Origin: Lachnospiraceae bacterium UBA7196
GTDB taxonomy: Bacteria > Bacillota > Clostridia > Lachnospirales > Lachnospiraceae
Length of the DNA: 64,000 nt
Direction of reading: 5' to 3'
NCBI GenBank assembly: GCA_002490835.1
Contig: DKUU01000041.1
Location: 53,390 to 117,389, forward strand
Shown: positions 16,539 through 24,184 of the stretch, piece by piece
Layout of the letters: each line of letters starts with the position of its first letter
How positions within the stretch are numbered: the first letter of the stretch is position 1
Notes under the pieces: generated by a model
Seen by the model: only the letters and a program-made list of their open reading frames with translations
What the model was told of the DNA's origin: nothing
The model's database searches: none
Translations under genes and position numbers: made by a program

Positions 16539-16667
16539 ATGTGGTATAAGCATTTCGATGACTTCCACAAATTCAGCTCCAAGCCTGCCTCCATGTCCTA
16601 TATATGGGCAAAATACGGCTCCATAGAGATCAAGTTTAAGGAAAAACAGGAGGGCAAAATTTTATGA
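16539..16667 (+). CDS. Small unknown gene or gene end (42 residues) coupled to the next gene
   Basis: The frame from ATG 16539 encodes 42 residues beginning MWYKHFDDFHKF, with aromatic and charged residues spaced as in a real folded protein. Its TGA overlaps the ATG of the next gene (ATGA at 16664-16667), a typical coupling arrangement. There is no good ribosome site and a stop lies 45 bases upstream in frame, so it may be the surviving 3' end of a longer decayed gene. The family is not recognised. Confidence 0.35.
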   Translation: MWYKHFDDFHKFSSKPASMSYIWAKYGSIEIKFKEKQEGKIL

Positions 16668-16933
16668 GCATAAATTTAGACGAAGTAAGGGAACATATAG
16701 AGTTCTACTTTAAAGAGAACCTTCCCAAATACACTGTATTAGAGATCAGGAGAAAATCCAGCCACCCCGATGACAGCCATCTCTTTATGGTATCCGCCAA
16801 AAAAGATGACAGCACTTATGCCGTTTGGACTGGCTGGAATGAACTCAACCAGAGCCTCAACCATGGTCACTACGATCTGAAATCTGCTGAGGAATGCGAA
16901 AAGCTCTTTGAGGAATTTTTTTATAAAGTGTAA
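16664..16933 (+). CDS. Hypothetical 89-residue protein
   Basis: A small acidic soluble protein beginning MSINLDEVREHIEFYF, with a helix-strand-helix look and the central hydrophobic/aromatic run YAVWTGWNELNQSLNHGHYD. GGAGGG lies nine bases before the ATG. The family is not recognised, and it has no metal, membrane or DNA-binding motif. It is the second gene of a plus-strand run of accessory genes beside the integrase remnant, and is followed by a hairpin. Composition is AT-richer than the flanking catabolic genes, which supports horizontal origin. Confidence 0.6.
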   Translation: MSINLDEVREHIEFYFKENLPKYTVLEIRRKSSHPDDSHLFMVSAKKDDSTYAVWTGWNELNQSLNHGHYDLKSAEECEKLFEEFFYKV

Positions 16934-16937
16934 TGAC

Positions 16938-16983
16938 ACAGGGGGATTGATCTATATGATGGAATCCCCCTGTATTCCCACAG
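16938..16983 (+). terminator. Hairpin after the 89-residue gene
   Basis: Perfect 11-base arms ACAGGGGGATT (16938-16948) and AATCCCCCTGT (16973-16983) start five bases after the stop codon. There is no strong T-run, so termination is likely but not certain. Confidence 0.6.
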
Positions 16984-16989
16984 ATATGC

Positions 16990-17018
16990 TTGAAACCATG
17001 ATGATTTGATAGTATACT
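16990..17018 (+). promoter_or_regulatory. Promoter of the Rpn-family gene
   Basis: TTGAAA (16990-16995), exactly 17 bases, then TATACT (17013-17018), with the start codon 30 bases further on. A good consensus match. Confidence 0.7.
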
Positions 17019-17048
17019 ACAACTATACAGAAGAAAGGGACTTTCGTG

Positions 17049-18020
17049 ATGACAAAGAAAACACAGGACTTAAAGCCTGATACAGTACTAAAGAATTACT
17101 GGAATGACAACGGGCAGTTTGCCGATTTCTTTAACGCCGTCCTGTTTGACGGTGAACAGGTGATCTCTCCTGACGAACTGGAAGATGCCGACACTGAGGA
17201 ATCTTCCGTCCTTGAACACAGGGAATATGCCGAGAGCATCAGGGCATCCAGAGACAACATAAAGATCCACAAAAGATCTACCACTTACGGGGTTGAATTA
17301 GTCATGCTCGGCATAGAATCACAGGAGCATATACACTATGCTATGCCGATGCGGGTCATGGGCTATGATTATGGCACATACAAAAAGCAGTATGACCGCA
17401 ATGCTAAGAAATATCATACGAAAGATGGAATGACAGATGATGAATATCTTTCCAGAATGAAACAGACCGACAGGTTTACCCCTGTCATCACGGTGGTTGT
17501 CTACTACGGCGATCATCCTTGGGACGGGGCTACTACCCTTCACGGGATGCTGGATATTCCTGATAAGATGAAGCCCTTTGTCAACGATTACAAAATGCTT
17601 CTCGTGGAAGCAAGGCAGAATGACCTGATATTCCACAACATAACAAATATCGCATTTTTTGATATGCTAAAAGTAGTTTTAGACAAAAGCATCACAAAGA
17701 ATGAAGCAAAGGAAAAAGTCATAAAATATGCATTAGAACATAACGTAGACAAAACAGTAGTTATGACCGTTGCTGGAGCCACAAACCGTAAGATTGATTA
17801 CATTGCATTATCCAAGAAGGGAGATGTTACCATGTGTACTTTATTTGATGAAATTGAGAAAGAAGGAATGATTAAAGGTAAAGCGGAAGGTATCATTGAA
17901 ACAGGAATTGATCTTGGCCTTGCCAAAGATGATATTCTGCAAAGACTCCAAAACAAACTCGACGTATCACTTCAAAAAGCACAGGAATACTTTGAAATGT
18001 TTGGTAAGCAGACAGTTTAA
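17049..18020 (+). CDS. Rpn-family PD-(D/E)XK nuclease / recombination-promoting protein
   Basis: A 323-residue protein of the Rpn (former transposase_31) type. The fold core is visible as FFNAVLFDGEQVI (residues about 26-38), then YGVELVMLGIESQEHIHYAMPMR, where the acidic residue and the E-x-Q pair fit a PD-(D/E)XK nuclease, and later the VITVVVYYG strand. The C-terminal tail has the GxxKGxxEG style helical repeat (MIKGKAEGIIETGID) that these proteins often carry. Family members have been shown to be DNA endonucleases that raise recombination, but the role of this copy is unknown. ATG 17049 is preferred over a GTG one codon earlier. It lies in the accessory island by the integrase remnant. 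Confidence 0.82.
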   Translation: MTKKTQDLKPDTVLKNYWNDNGQFADFFNAVLFDGEQVISPDELEDADTEESSVLEHREYAESIRASRDNIKIHKRSTTYGVELVMLGIESQEHIHYAMPMRVMGYDYGTYKKQYDRNAKKYHTKDGMTDDEYLSRMKQTDRFTPVITVVVYYGDHPWDGATTLHGMLDIPDKMKPFVNDYKMLLVEARQNDLIFHNITNIAFFDMLKVVLDKSITKNEAKEKVIKYALEHNVDKTVVMTVAGATNRKIDYIALSKKGDVTMCTLFDEIEKEGMIKGKAEGIIETGIDLGLAKDDILQRLQNKLDVSLQKAQEYFEMFGKQTV

Positions 18021-18036
18021 TAGTAATTCCTATCCC

Positions 18037-18066
18037 ACTGCCCCTCCTCCGAGGGGCAGTTTTATC
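18037..18066 (+). terminator. Intrinsic terminator after the Rpn gene
   Basis: Perfect 10-base arms ACTGCCCCTC (18037-18046) and GAGGGGCAGT (18051-18060) with a four-base loop and a following TTTTAT. Confidence 0.9.
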
Positions 18067-18082
18067 CATCAAAGGAGATTTT

Positions 18083-18313
18083 ATGAGATTAACTTGTGAA
18101 GAAATGGCTTTAAAATATCCCGATCAATGGCTTGGGCTAAAAAATCCAATTTATCTGGATAACGATGGAGTCACATTGTTGTCCGCAGAAATTATATACA
18201 CTGATAAAAGCTGTGACGAACTGCTTGAAATGCAAATTGATGGCAGAGACGGAATAATTGGCTGGTACACGACTGACAACAGCCTGCAGTTAGGAATGGC
18301 AGAAATTGTTTAA
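18083..18313 (+). CDS. Hypothetical 76-residue protein
   Basis: A small protein beginning MRLTCEEMALKYPDQWLGL and ending in a hydrophobic LQLGMAEIV. The pattern of a short helix, 'P-x-x-W-x-G-L', an acidic turn and a strand with YTDKSCDELLEMQIDG recalls small proteins common in Lachnospiraceae of unknown function. AAAGGAGATTTT precedes the ATG at good spacing, so translation is likely. It lies just behind the Rpn terminator, so any transcript is either read-through or from a weak promoter. It belongs to the accessory island. Confidence 0.6.
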   Translation: MRLTCEEMALKYPDQWLGLKNPIYLDNDGVTLLSAEIIYTDKSCDELLEMQIDGRDGIIGWYTTDNSLQLGMAEIV

Positions 18314-18463
18314 TGTAATTACACATGACATCGAATCAACCGCCAGTCTTTACTTAGAATATGACATAATCATTTAAATAAAGCAATTTCTACAATCGGG
18401 AAATTTAAATTACTATAATAGTAGATAAGCTGGCTATAAAATAATTGCCTCTCTTGCTTCACC

Positions 18464-18488
18464 GCCTCTCTTTCGAGGGGCTTTTATT
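18464..18488 (+). terminator. Intrinsic terminator in the 18.3-18.6 kb gap
   Basis: Arms GCCTCTC (18464-18470) and GAGGGGC (18475-18481), with one G:T pair, around a TTTC loop and followed by TTTTATT. The rest of the gap up to 18558 shows nothing recognisable. Confidence 0.7.
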
Positions 18489-18558
18489 CTCCCTGTCTCT
18501 ATTTTCCCTAATAGTATTTTCCACCACAATCCTCTATCTGTCCGCAAGATTATCAATC

Positions 18559-18621
18559 CACTCTTTTTATCTATGATGTAAGGTAAGCCTTTAAGTGCTT
18601 ACCGACAGATAAAAAGGAGTG
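18559..18621 (+). promoter_or_regulatory. Long hairpin covering the ribosome site of the next gene
   Basis: CACTCTTTTTATCT (18559-18572) pairs with AGATAAAAAGGAGTG (18607-18621) over 14 bases with one bulged G. The loop contains a perfect inner stem GGTAAGC/GCTTACC (18582-18588 and 18597-18603). The 3' arm contains AAAAAGGAG, the only ribosome site for the downstream gene, so folding would hide it. Confidence 0.7.
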
Positions 18622-18632
18622 TGAAATCACAT

Positions 18633-19499
18633 ATGTACAGGAACGAAAATATCTCTGCCAGAACGAAAAGCAGACTGGCAAAGGAAGAATGTTTTAACAG
18701 GAATATACCCATATTGAATATACTTTTCTACATCGGCGGCGGATTTATGCTGAGAAAGCAGGCGATCACACTGGTCAGAATCTTCTACCAGATAGGTGAG
18801 CATAAGGCAAATGATATGATCGCTGACCTGCTCTCCTATGGCCTGTTAGTCAAAAAACAGGCTACCGACACAAAAATCTGCCTTTATATCATGACAAAGT
18901 TTCCCCTTGCCATGTACCACGATTGCAGCACAAGGGATTCCTGCTCTGTCAAACTGAATAACAGAAAGATCTGGCATAATATTTACAGGACAGAATTCAT
19001 CACAAGAAAGGCTGTTCCGATGATGGAGCAACTTTCTATGGAACTGACCTTACAGAATCTGCTGAATTTCCTGACAGATCACTGTATCTGCGTCTTTACA
19101 ACAGAAAACCAGATGTCAGTCTATCAGCTATACGGAAACCTTTACGAAAAGTTTCCCATTAAAGACAAAGAACTTCTTGCCTCTGGTTTCCCCCGTGTCT
19201 CTGATTTTATGGATGATTACTATAAGATTACCGCAGACCTGTACCACCACCAGCGAAATTTCCTTGGATATCAGATTGACGATGATTATTCTGGTTATCT
19301 GGACATAAAGGAGCGATTGGAACGAGAAAGGAATCTAATCTCCTCCCCCAAAGAATACAAACGGAACTACTATTCTCTTTTCAATATGACAGCCGCAGAA
19401 TTCTTCTTCATCGGGAAGCCTGTTGGTGAAACGATCACCATCGGCACCTTCGATAAATGCAACAATATGTACCTCAAAAAATATAACCGATGTATCTAA
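18633..19499 (+). CDS. Unknown 288-residue accessory protein
   Basis: A basic, mostly helical protein beginning MYRNENISARTKSRLAKE. Residues about 20-80 read like a winged-helix DNA-binding region (IGGGFMLRKQAITLVRIFYQIG, then a helix ending SYGLLVKKQA), as seen in accessory-element proteins. The rest has no motif I recognise. The start is uncertain: ATG 18633 has GGAG 13 bases upstream, while GTG 18621 sits right after it. The ribosome site lies in a long hairpin. Composition is AT-rich like the rest of the island. DNA binding is a guess. Confidence 0.65.
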   Translation: MYRNENISARTKSRLAKEECFNRNIPILNILFYIGGGFMLRKQAITLVRIFYQIGEHKANDMIADLLSYGLLVKKQATDTKICLYIMTKFPLAMYHDCSTRDSCSVKLNNRKIWHNIYRTEFITRKAVPMMEQLSMELTLQNLLNFLTDHCICVFTTENQMSVYQLYGNLYEKFPIKDKELLASGFPRVSDFMDDYYKITADLYHHQRNFLGYQIDDDYSGYLDIKERLERERNLISSPKEYKRNYYSLFNMTAAEFFFIGKPVGETITIGTFDKCNNMYLKKYNRCI

Positions 19500-19635
19500 G
19501 TACTTTTAATTTCCGTATATCACATCATCTCTTAACTTTGTTGAATCAATATCTAACAGAAAACTTTCCCTGTTTTTCGATCATAATTATTTTTGATAAT
19601 ATATAAAATTGCTTATCCACATCAAGAACCGGAAC

Positions 19636-19985
19636 TTAATCAAAAAATTTTCCTTTAAAAAAATTTTCATTTCCTAAAGGTCGCGCTGTAATCCTAAATA
19701 GAACACATCCATCGGGACACATGACCACCTTACTATTTTTACTATCCCCGCCTACATTTAATAAATCTCCGCCGCTTCTGACAGCTTCCATAATCGGATA
19801 CATCATCATCATACTTTAGAACAAATTCCCTGTCCTTGTGAGTTTACAGGACATCCATATGTACATATATATTTATCTCCTATTTCCTCTCCGTTTCGGC
19901 AAAATCTTTCCGTTTCCTCATTATCCTTATTGAATCCTATTACCTCGATTTCCCATTCATATTCTTCATCATACCATTTTTTCAT
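19636..19985 (-). pseudogene. TIGR04076-family protein broken by a one-base frameshift
   Basis: From ATG 19985 (GGGAG upstream) the minus strand encodes MKKWYDEEYEWEIEVIGF, a Cys-containing stretch CTYGCPVN, and GQGICSK. A stop then follows at about 19812. Shifting frame at that point restores MMMMYPIMEAVRSGGDL, then MCPDGCVLFRITARPLGNEN and ends at TAA 19636. Both halves together give the complete small Cys-rich family I know as TIGR04076 (about 115 residues). The span of 350 bases is one short of a multiple of three, so a single missing base beside the ATGATGATGATG run explains it. The function of the family is unknown. The break fits decay of an accessory island. Confidence 0.75.
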
Positions 19986-20104
19986 AAACTCTTTTCTCCC
20001 TTCCTATTTATCCTGCTTTATTATACTCAGAACAATCACACAATCCAAAACCTAAAACAGTTTTTTATTCAAGCCTTGGAAATGAGGTTTCCTTTTCCTT
20101 TTAT

Positions 20105-20251
20105 TCATACAGTCGCCCTGACCGCATTGCATAAATAAAATGCGGCCACCACATCGATTGTAGTCATATATACATAAGGTCGGTCATGGTCCGCCTGATT
20201 TGGCCTTAGCACTTTAATATTTTCAGTATTACTTCCATGATACAGTACCAT
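20105..20251 (-). pseudogene. Truncated 48-residue N-terminal gene fragment
   Basis: From ATG 20251, with GGAGG close upstream, the frame encodes MVLYHGSNTENIKVLRPN and then YVYMTTIDVVAAFYLCNA before stopping abruptly. The opening 'LYHGS' followed by a strand ending in AAFY is the start of a larger family (around 150-200 residues) of unknown, possibly ADP-ribosyltransferase-related fold. The remainder is not found downstream. A frameshifted gene lies beside it, so decay is the likely explanation. The family call rests on memory only. Confidence 0.45.
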
Positions 20252-20314
20252 AACGCCCTCCAAAAAGAATATCTGCTTTCGAAAATTCTTCATCGTCACC
20301 GTGAAATTGGATTT

Positions 20315-21028
20315 TCAATTATTTCTTATTCTGATATAAATGCCGACAAAACAAGTATATGGTTTGATGATCGTCTCATAATACTTCCTGTCCCCGAGTG
20401 CAAATTCATGATCCGTCGCAAGCCAATCGTCCCATGCCTCACCGAAACACTCCATTTCCCATGTTTTCACCGACTCGATTCTACTGTCGTCACCGATGAT
20501 TTCCTCCCAGCATTTCGGAGTTTTGAACAGATGGGCATCTTCACCCAACCAAGCACAAAGGAGTTCTTCGGCGCGTCCCGCATAGGCATCTTTCAATCCA
20601 GGGATTCCGATCAACACCTCTCCGCCATCTGTCATAAACGGCAGAATCTTTTCCTGAAAAAAGCCCCCTCTTCCCGCAAAATAGTGATAGGAATCGATAC
20701 TCACCAGCGCGCGAAACTGCTTCTTCGTAAAAGTAAGATTGTTCGCATCTTCGCAGACAGGCGTTATCTGTCCGTCAACGCCCCATTCTGCAAATCGTTT
20801 TTCATTCTCTTCCGCACTCACCCAAAGATCGTTTGCAAATACGCGTGCTCCCGTTTCTTTGGCAATGACAAGACTTGTCAGCCCTGTCCCGCAACCCAGA
20901 TCGAGGATCGCATCGTCGGGCGCAAGCCGCAGGGGATACTTCTCAAACAACTCCGCCAAAATTCGGACGCTGTTTGGTCCCATCATCGTTTCCGCTGAAA
21001 TATATGCCCTATAATGATCAATATTCAT
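20315..21028 (-). CDS. Class I SAM-dependent methyltransferase
   Basis: A 237-residue soluble methyltransferase. The SAM-binding glycine loop is ILDLGCGTGLTSLVIA (residues about 42-57), followed by the acidic strand end VFANDLWVS, the VCEDANNLTF motif and ALVSIDSYHYF where motif IV is expected. The substrate is unknown; small-molecule methylation is most common in this group. The start MNIDHYRAYIS (ATG 21028) has GGGAGAAG at normal spacing and is preferred to the longer frame from 21076. It is a single-gene unit at the edge of the accessory island, divergent from the GGDEF gene. Confidence 0.85.
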   Translation of the reverse strand: MNIDHYRAYISAETMMGPNSVRILAELFEKYPLRLAPDDAILDLGCGTGLTSLVIAKETGARVFANDLWVSAEENEKRFAEWGVDGQITPVCEDANNLTFTKKQFRALVSIDSYHYFAGRGGFFQEKILPFMTDGGEVLIGIPGLKDAYAGRAEELLCAWLGEDAHLFKTPKCWEEIIGDDSRIESVKTWEMECFGEAWDDWLATDHEFALGDRKYYETIIKPYTCFVGIYIRIRNN

Positions 21029-21350
21029 ACAACTTCTCCCACGCTTTCGGTAATTTTTCTTTGACAAAGACAGCATAAGAACAATGCGGCATTTCTATCA
21101 TATTTTCTCTTTCATGTATCCGGCAACGGCGGTAAAGCAGTCTTTGGCAACCCGATTTCCATATGCTTATCATACCACTTTACCGAAAACGGGGCAATCG
21201 CAAGCATAGACTTCTTCTCCTACAAGACAGATAAAAAAGTTAAAAATTTCCATAAATGATTAGAAATATCAGTTGTTTCCATCGTTTTCATCGATTATAC
21301 TATAAGTATCTATCTTATTTCGTAAGTAATTCTATTCAAGGAGAACGGGC
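21029..21350. other. Intergenic region between methyltransferase and GGDEF genes
   Basis: This 322-base divergent region holds the GGDEF gene promoter near its right end. I see no gene, strong hairpin or repeat in the rest. Confidence 0.5.
21273..21301 (+). promoter_or_regulatory. Promoter of the GGDEF gene
   Basis: TTGTTT (21273-21278), 17 bases, then TATACT (21296-21301), 50 bases before the ATG. AAGGAG precedes the start. Confidence 0.55.
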
Positions 21351-23219
21351 ATGAAGAAAGTAGTGCTATTTTCAGATGGATGGAAAAGAATGATCACCTA
21401 TGCGTGGGTGGACGGCATGATGCAGTACATAACAAACAGCGAGGAAGAAATCGCGCTGTATCAGTATAATTGTCATGGAAACTGGAGCCTTGACGAAAAG
21501 CATAATCATGGCGAATACAACATTTACACTCTGCCGGACTTATCCGAGTTTGACGGCATTATTTTGGACTGTACCAATATCATTGACCGCAGCCACATGG
21601 ATAAGCTCATTGCCATGATACGCAGGGCGGACAAACCGACGGTAAGCATCAGCCAGTATATTGAGGGGTTTTATTATACCGGAATCGACAATAAGAAACC
21701 CATTGCTGATATGATCGATCACCTGTATCATGTGCATAACTGCAGACGGTTCATATTTGCCGGCGGCCCGAAAGATAATTATGAAAATGCGCTCAGAACG
21801 GCTTCTTATCTGGAAAACATTGAAAAGCTCGGGCTCTCCAGAGAAGACAATCCTGTCTGGTACGGCGACTACGATTTTTCCACCGGTCTTCGCTATTTCG
21901 AAGAATTTATCAAGAGTTTTCACGGTCAGGATATCGTATTCCCTGACGTATTCGTCTGTGTAAATGACAATATTGCGGCAGGGATCTGTCATCAGGCGCA
22001 GCAGTACGGCTATGAAATACCACGGGATTTCAAAGTAACCGGTTTTGACAATCTGGATAAGGCGGCCTATTTTTACCCCCAGATCACAACGGTTGCGCAT
22101 ATGCGCGAAAATATCGGAAATAAAACCATGGAAATTTTAGCGGATGTATGGGCCGGCAAGGATGTCGCGCAAACACATTTCATGCCCTCCGTCTGCTACT
22201 TTTCCGAAAGCTGCGGCTGTCCGAACAGCGGTCTGCTTGATTATAGGCAATACGCGAAAGATCAGGTGATTGCCGGTGTCGATAAGCTAAACCGGGAAGA
22301 GATGCTGATCAAACTGGAAAGCGACATCGTTAAGTGTGCCAATTATGACGAGGTTTTCGAACAAATCGGGGGATATTTTGCCACGCTGGACTGCGACGGT
22401 TTTGCCTTTGTCGTTGATAAGCGGATGTATGAAGGTGCGGACGAGAGCTGCTTTGTGAAAGACGGCTATGATTTCGACAATCTGATCGTCGCGTATATGG
22501 CGGAAGGAAAAAAGCGCATCCCTATCAGTGACATATCGGAATTTTTCAAATATTGTGAAGAGAGAGGCGCAAAAACGGCCTATATCTTTACGCCGATCCA
22601 TTTCAGAGAACACGCCGTTGGTTTTAGTGTGCTGGTCAATACCAGATTTTTATACGATAATCCGTATTTATATGACCTGCACAGCACCATCACCAAGACG
22701 CTTGAAAATCTGTATAAAAAACTGCTGCTTGAAGTCGCGAACAAAAAACTCATGGATATCTACAACCGCGACCAGTTGACCGGTCTGTACAACCGCATTG
22801 CTTATACGGAAATGATTGAGCCGGAATACCGTAAACACTGCGATCACGGCAGAAAATGTGTGCTGAATTTTATTGATGCGGATAATTTCAAGCAGATCAA
22901 TGATACCTACGGCCATGAAAAAGGCGACCTTATCTTAAAACAGATCGCGAGTGTACTGCGGGACAAATGTCCGGACGAAGGCTATGTCTACCGCTATGGC
23001 GGCGATGAATTTATTGCCTTTTTCCCTGTTGATGATGACGCCGATATCGAAAAGTTCCGCGCCGAAGTCATGCTGGCGCTGGAAAAAGACGACATCAGTG
23101 TCAGCATTGGACTTACAACAACCGACCCTCTGTCAGACAAGACTTTTGATGATTACATGAAATTAGCCGATGATGAAATGTACCGCATAAAAGCCGCCAA
23201 AAAAGCGCGCGCTCAGTGA
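21351..23219 (+). CDS. Periplasmic-binding-protein-like sensor fused to a GGDEF diguanylate cyclase
   Basis: A 622-residue cytosolic protein. Residues 1-275 have the LacI/ribose-binding fold without a helix-turn-helix (for example FDGIILDCTN, VFVCVNDNIAAGICHQ and FKVTGFDN). Residues about 290-450 look like a GAF-type module. Residues about 460-620 are a GGDEF domain with the intact motif at G550-F554 (RYGGDEF) and the metal-binding DADNFKQIND. It should make cyclic di-GMP in response to a ligand, probably a sugar or nucleoside. The RxxD inhibitory site expected five residues before GGDEF is absent (PDEG there). It has no signal peptide, so the sensor acts inside the cell. Its 3' end overlaps the convergent carbamoyltransferase gene by seven bases. 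Confidence 0.9.
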   Translation: MKKVVLFSDGWKRMITYAWVDGMMQYITNSEEEIALYQYNCHGNWSLDEKHNHGEYNIYTLPDLSEFDGIILDCTNIIDRSHMDKLIAMIRRADKPTVSISQYIEGFYYTGIDNKKPIADMIDHLYHVHNCRRFIFAGGPKDNYENALRTASYLENIEKLGLSREDNPVWYGDYDFSTGLRYFEEFIKSFHGQDIVFPDVFVCVNDNIAAGICHQAQQYGYEIPRDFKVTGFDNLDKAAYFYPQITTVAHMRENIGNKTMEILADVWAGKDVAQTHFMPSVCYFSESCGCPNSGLLDYRQYAKDQVIAGVDKLNREEMLIKLESDIVKCANYDEVFEQIGGYFATLDCDGFAFVVDKRMYEGADESCFVKDGYDFDNLIVAYMAEGKKRIPISDISEFFKYCEERGAKTAYIFTPIHFREHAVGFSVLVNTRFLYDNPYLYDLHSTITKTLENLYKKLLLEVANKKLMDIYNRDQLTGLYNRIAYTEMIEPEYRKHCDHGRKCVLNFIDADNFKQINDTYGHEKGDLILKQIASVLRDKCPDEGYVYRYGGDEFIAFFPVDDDADIEKFRAEVMLALEKDDISVSIGLTTTDPLSDKTFDDYMKLADDEMYRIKAAKKARAQ

Positions 23220-24049
23220 ATCGTCTGCATACACCAAACCATCACTGCCTGCTGGACCGCCAGCAGGCTTTTCTTAAATCCATACCCCACAAAATAGTCT
23301 GATGCAATCGCGTCTGCGGAAACTTCTTCCCCGCGGTAAAACGGCGGGCAGGGATTGAGAACGGCATTTTTGTTGGCCTTGTCCATCACCGCCTTCGTCA
23401 CCTGACAGCCTCTGAAATCTTCTAATTCTTTTGCCGACAGGGAATCCGTGCAGATGATGTCTTTTCCTTCGACCGCCATTTCTATCTCATGATATACTTC
23501 CACACCGTCCATCTCATAGCCTGCGCCGCAGCACTGTGACAGCGTAAATCCCAGCACCTTGGAAGCCTCCTTCCAAGCCAGACCGATATTGCCCTTCTTC
23601 CCCACAAACAAATAGTGATCTGCCAGAAAATCGTCTCTGATCTTGGAAAGTGCATACAGGTCGGCCAAAATCTCGCAGGGATGATTTTGATCCGTCATGG
23701 CATTGATCACCGGCGCCTTCGCGTACCCGGCCGCCGCTTCCAGCAGCTTGATGTCCTTATGCCGGATAACGACCAGCTCCGCCCAATTATCTAAATAGCC
23801 GAAAACATCCTGCAGCTCTTCCCTCTTGTCCAGCGTATCGCTTGGAAACAGGATCGGCTGGCCGCCCAGCAGATAAATCCCTTTTTCAAAGGTGACCCGC
23901 GTCCTCACGCTGGATGTGGGGAAAAACAGGACTACACTTTTTCCATTTAGAAACCCATTGTATTTCCCTGCACTGATTTCGTCGGCAATTTGAAATATCT
24001 CGTAAATATCATCCGGCCCTAAATCGGTCAATCGAATCAAATATTTCAT
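23213..24049 (-). CDS. Divergent aspartate/ornithine carbamoyltransferase family protein
   Basis: A 278-residue member of the carbamoyltransferase family. The carbamoyl-phosphate loop is present as PTSSVRTRVTFE, and the NHPCEILADL segment matches the HPxQ/E motif. The ornithine-binding SMG loop is replaced by TDSLSAKELEDF, and the usual HCLP is NPCPPFYRGEEV, keeping the Cys but not the His. The protein is also 30-50 residues shorter than typical OTCases. The second substrate is therefore open. ATG 24049 is chosen because GGAGG lies nine bases upstream. There are no arginine-pathway neighbours, which leaves its role unclear. Confidence 0.8.
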   Translation of the reverse strand: MKYLIRLTDLGPDDIYEIFQIADEISAGKYNGFLNGKSVVLFFPTSSVRTRVTFEKGIYLLGGQPILFPSDTLDKREELQDVFGYLDNWAELVVIRHKDIKLLEAAAGYAKAPVINAMTDQNHPCEILADLYALSKIRDDFLADHYLFVGKKGNIGLAWKEASKVLGFTLSQCCGAGYEMDGVEVYHEIEMAVEGKDIICTDSLSAKELEDFRGCQVTKAVMDKANKNAVLNPCPPFYRGEEVSADAIASDYFVGYGFKKSLLAVQQAVMVWCMQTIH

Positions 24050-24184
24050 CGCCCTCATCCTCCAACAGGTCTGATTTGCAGGAGCATCCTCAAAAAATTT
24101 TCCCTCAAATTCATATCTTCATCAAATCTTTATTTTTTCCTGCTACGCTTTCTATAAACAAGAAAAAAGAAAGAAGGAATCCCT

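Noticed and set aside
16315..16626. 103-codon plus-strand frame in the AT-rich gap
   Set aside because: It runs through a strong terminator hairpin, has a phenylalanine-rich random look and no ribosome site.
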